From Microbacterium terregens (GTDB taxonomy: Bacteria; Pseudomonadota; Alphaproteobacteria; Sphingomonadales; Sphingomonadaceae), in the NCBI RefSeq assembly GCF_027922045.1, contig NZ_BSEX01000009.1:124001-188000 (forward strand): 64,000 nt of DNA, written 5' to 3'. A model generated the notes under the pieces. It ran no database searches. It was given only the letters and a program-made list of their open reading frames with translations, and had not been told where the DNA came from. Each line of letters opens with the position of its first letter. Positions within the stretch are counted from its first letter, which is position 1. Position numbers and translations under genes: made by a program. Shown in pieces: positions 62,055 through 64,000 of the stretch.

Positions 62055-62145
62055 GTATTCCTGCGCAGGCAGGAATCCAGGGCCAAGCAGACCGACGACC
62101 GGCGGTGCTTGGAACCCTGGGCTCCTGCCTCCGCAGGAGCACGGT
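62055..62145. repeat. Paired palindromic repeat, family A, copy 4
   Basis: GTATTCCTGCGCAGGCAGGA with core ATCCAGGGCCAAGCAG, a variable centre, AACCCTGGGCTCCTGCCTCC and GCAGGAGCACGGTT. The left arm and core are identical to copy 2, and the right arm differs at one base, which still leaves the stem. Confidence 0.88.
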
Positions 62146-62192
62146 TAGCGGTTCACAGAGGCGTGCTGGTGCGGGTGACTACTTCGGACTGC

Positions 62193-62942
62193 TCACCAAA
62201 CGCGCGTGCCGATCAGCGTCCCCTTGGTGCCGCGATTGACCAGTTCGAAGCGGAAGTTCGGCCAGCGCCGGCGCCAGCGGGCGGCGATCACCCGTTCGCC
62301 GGGGCGCGCCGCGTCGTCGAGCAGCACGGTCCCGCCCACCGGCATCCGCTTGAACAGCGTCTCCGCCGCCCCGCGCACATAGGGGTGGATGGTCCAGGGC
62401 GGGCCATCGATCAGCAGCAGGTCGATCCGGTCCGGCACCGGGCTGGTGTCGTACCAGACGCCATGCCAGTCCTTGGGGGCGGGGCGCAGCGGTACGGCGT
62501 GCAGCGCCGCGTCCACGCCATGGTCGTGCAGCCAGCCAAGCGTCGCCCGCACGAAATCGGCATGCTGGTCCAGGCTGGTAAGACGGCCCCCGCCGTGCAG
62601 CTGCAAGGCCTTTGCCGTCACCAGGCTCGACGCGCCGGAGCCGAGCTCCACGACACTTTGTGGATGCGTCGACTTGATGTGGTCGACGATCAGCGAGAGA
62701 TAGCCGGTATCCGCCTTCCAGCTGCCCAGGTTGGGCAGCGCGTCGGGCGCGAGCTCCAGGTCCGCGAGCAGCGCGGCCTTGGCCGCATCGGATCCGCCGG
62801 AGAGGCTGCGCAGCAGCCACGGCCATTGGATCAACGCGAAGCCGATCGTCTTCAGCGTCTCCAGCACCGTGCGGTTGAGATCGTCCTGCCATCCATCGGC
62901 ATGGGCGAGCGGCAGGAAGGATGTCGTCTCGCGGGAAGTCAT
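62193..62942 (-). CDS. Class I SAM-dependent methyltransferase-like protein
   Basis: 249 residues. SVVELGSGASSLVTAKAL is the SAM-binding motif I, GGRLTSLDQHADF motif II with the acidic residue at the strand end, and LLLIDGPPW the post-strand 4 segment. A 60-residue helical N-terminus precedes the fold. It belongs to the group of small class I enzymes of unknown target (a protein, lipid or small molecule). Both strand neighbours are unrelated. Start at the ATG is conventional; an in-frame alternative was not seen. Confidence 0.8.
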   Translation of the reverse strand: MTSRETTSFLPLAHADGWQDDLNRTVLETLKTIGFALIQWPWLLRSLSGGSDAAKAALLADLELAPDALPNLGSWKADTGYLSLIVDHIKSTHPQSVVELGSGASSLVTAKALQLHGGGRLTSLDQHADFVRATLGWLHDHGVDAALHAVPLRPAPKDWHGVWYDTSPVPDRIDLLLIDGPPWTIHPYVRGAAETLFKRMPVGGTVLLDDAARPGERVIAARWRRRWPNFRFELVNRGTKGTLIGTRVW

Positions 62943-63063
62943 GCGGTGCGGCTCCGAACGGCCGGGCGCCGGAGGAGGAGCGGGATCGTCAGGGTCGGCA
63001 CACGGGTCCTTTCACGCGACTGGCGGCGGGCTGCTACCACCCGATCATGACCGGGCAAATAAA

Positions 63064-63092
63064 AAGGGCGGCCCCGCACGGGGACCGCCCTT
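63064..63092 (-). terminator. Rho-independent terminator of rplM-rpsI
   Basis: Stem AAGGGCGG / CCGCCCTT extended by CCCCG / CGGGG around a two-base loop with one unpaired base, followed on the minus strand by TTTTTATTTG. It lies about 20 bases past the rpsI stop. Strong intrinsic terminator. Confidence 0.92.
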
Positions 63093-63113
63093 CCAAATGC
63101 GATGAGCCGTCGC

Positions 63114-63674
63114 TTAGCGCTTCGAGAACTGGAAGCTACGACGGGCCTTCGCCTTGCCGTACTTCTTACGCTCGACGGCGCGGCTGTCGCGGGTCAGGAA
63201 CCCGGCGGCCTTGATCGGCGCGCGCAGCACCGGCTCGTAGCGGGTGATCGCCTGGCTGATGCCGTGCTTCACAGCACCGGCCTGGCCGGACAGACCGCCG
63301 CCCTTGACGGTGCAGATCACGTCATACTGACCTTCACGCTCGGCAACGCCGAACGGCTGGTTGATGACGAGACGCAGCGTCGGACGCGCGAAATAGACTT
63401 CCTGGTCACGACCGTTGATCGTGATCTTGCCCGAACCCGGCTTCAGCCAGACGCGAGCAACCGCGTCCTTGCGGCGGCCGGTGGCATAGGCGCGACCGTA
63501 CTTGTCGATCTCCTGCGCGCGCAGCGGCGTGGTCGGCAGGGCCGGAGCCTCGGGAGCGGCGGCGTCCGGGGCCGGAGCTGCGGTCGCCGCTGCGGCGTCC
63601 TGCTGCTGCGGAGCGGCCGGGGCCTGCTGCGTCAGGCTGGCCAGGTCGGAAAGGGACTGGCGATTGTCAGACAT
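63114..63674 (-). CDS. rpsI: 30S ribosomal protein S9, with N-terminal extension
   Basis: 186 residues. The conserved S9 domain starts at [17 protein letters not shown] and ends with the typical basic tail [17 protein letters not shown], which reaches the P-site tRNA. In front of it lies a 55-residue Ala/Pro/Gln-rich, probably disordered extension ([20 protein letters not shown]). The start codon overlaps the rplM stop by one base (TGATG), the usual rplM-rpsI pairing. Confidence 0.97.
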   Translation of the reverse strand: MSDNRQSLSDLASLTQQAPAAPQQQDAAAATAAPAPDAAAPEAPALPTTPLRAQEIDKYGRAYATGRRKDAVARVWLKPGSGKITINGRDQEVYFARPTLRLVINQPFGVAEREGQYDVICTVKGGGLSGQAGAVKHGISQAITRYEPVLRAPIKAAGFLTRDSRAVERKKYGKAKARRSFQFSKR

Positions 63675-64000
63675 CAGGCGCCCACCTTGTTCTTGCGGTT
63701 CATGCCCGCGATATCGAGGACTTCGGGGTTCTGGGCCTCGTGCGGGTGCTCGGTGCCCTTGTAGATGCGCAGGTTGCGCATCTGCTGGCGGCCGAGCGGG
63801 CCGCGCGGGATCATGCGCTCAACCGCCTTCTCCAGGATGCGCTCCGGGAAACGACCCTCGAGGATCTTGTCCGCGCGCACTTCCTTAAGACCACCAGCAT
63901 AGCCGGTGTGCTTGTAGTAGAGCTTCTGCGTCAGCTTGCGGCCGGTGAACCGCACCTTGTCCGCGTTGATGACGACGACGTTGTCGCCGCAATCAACGTG
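63674..64000 (-). CDS. rplM: 50S ribosomal protein L13, 5' truncated by window
   Basis: The frame is open to the edge of the window; 108 residues are visible, starting at [61 protein letters not shown] and [12 protein letters not shown] are conserved L13 blocks. It is an early-assembling 50S protein and is followed directly by rpsI as in most bacteria. About 50 N-terminal residues are missing. Confidence 0.96.
   Translation of the reverse strand, partial: HVDCGDNVVVINADKVRFTGRKLTQKLYYKHTGYAGGLKEVRADKILEGRFPERILEKAVERMIPRGPLGRQQMRNLRIYKGTEHPHEAQNPEVLDIAGMNRKNKVGA

Overview
This 64 kb window is a GC-rich, densely coding piece of a bacterial chromosome, most likely from the Sphingomonadaceae (Sphingomonas or a close relative). 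Pointers are an alkaline phosphatase closely resembling the Sphingomonas SPAP enzyme, the pcm-like/tolC/popZ/valS order, a leucyl-transferase of the Bpt type, UPF0262 and DUF2849 proteins typical of alphaproteobacteria, an FnrL-type regulator with TTGA(T/C)-N4-GTCAA sites, and an Ala/Pro-rich extension on ribosomal protein S9. There is no transposase, integrase, phage module or CRISPR array. Most of the window is core genome; the nearest to accessory DNA are an AT-rich hypothetical patch at about 0.6-2.0 kb and the repeat-rich intergenic islands.

Layout. 0-4.5 kb: end of a PLP ammonia-lyase, a patch of small hypothetical membrane/lipoproteins, then TerC, a Pro-rich TonB-like protein and an alpha/beta hydrolase that has lost its nucleophile. 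4.6-8 kb: a tightly overlapping set of two cysteine desulfurases, a 2Fe-2S ferredoxin and a Tat-exported class A beta-lactamase. 8.2-13.5 kb: a HerA-like ATPase, then cdd/GH25/UPF0262 (minus) and dnaB/DUF3088 (plus). 13.5-14.3 kb: an island of palindromic repeats and a cluster of DnaA boxes. 14.3-18.3 kb: assimilatory sulfur operon cobA-DUF2849-cysI-DUF934-cysH. 18.3-29.5 kb: astD, selO, hydrolase, glycosyltransferase, nitronate monooxygenase with an added Cys cluster, small envelope proteins, prepilin peptidase, a two-gene YcgG/GntA-like plus DUF1989 unit, and YihY. 29.7-36.1 kb: tamA-tamB. 36.2-44.3 kb: amine oxidase, an FNR-controlled hemN/hemerythrin-like/fnrL group, SMP-30 protein, lipoprotein and Na+/H+ antiporter. 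44.5-50.2 kb: tRNA-Cys, pcm-like, tolC, popZ, valS. 50.4-58.4 kb: alkaline phosphatase, DsbD-like protein, the cpATP-grasp/alpha-E/transglutaminase-like operon, bpt. 58.6-64 kb: oxidoreductase, amidohydrolase, phosphoesterase, methyltransferase, and rplM-rpsI at the right edge.

How the genes connect. The sulfur operon supplies siroheme (CobA), reduces APS/PAPS (CysH) and sulfite (CysI) without a flavoprotein CysJ, so a ferredoxin is the probable donor. FnrL, hemN and the 181-aa protein share matching FNR-type palindromes and form a local low-oxygen regulon. TamA/TamB form the envelope translocation/lipid-transport pair, and PopZ is expected to organise the cell pole.

Most worth follow-up: the YcgG/GntA-like plus DUF1989 pair (possible N-hydroxyguanidine or guanidine chemistry), the DnaA-box cluster, the desulfurase pair/ferredoxin/beta-lactamase operon, and several proteins that keep a fold but have lost key catalytic residues (alpha/beta hydrolase, transglutaminase-like protein, GH25, hemerythrin-like protein, PCM-like protein). 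All functions are inferred from reading motifs by eye; no database search was run.
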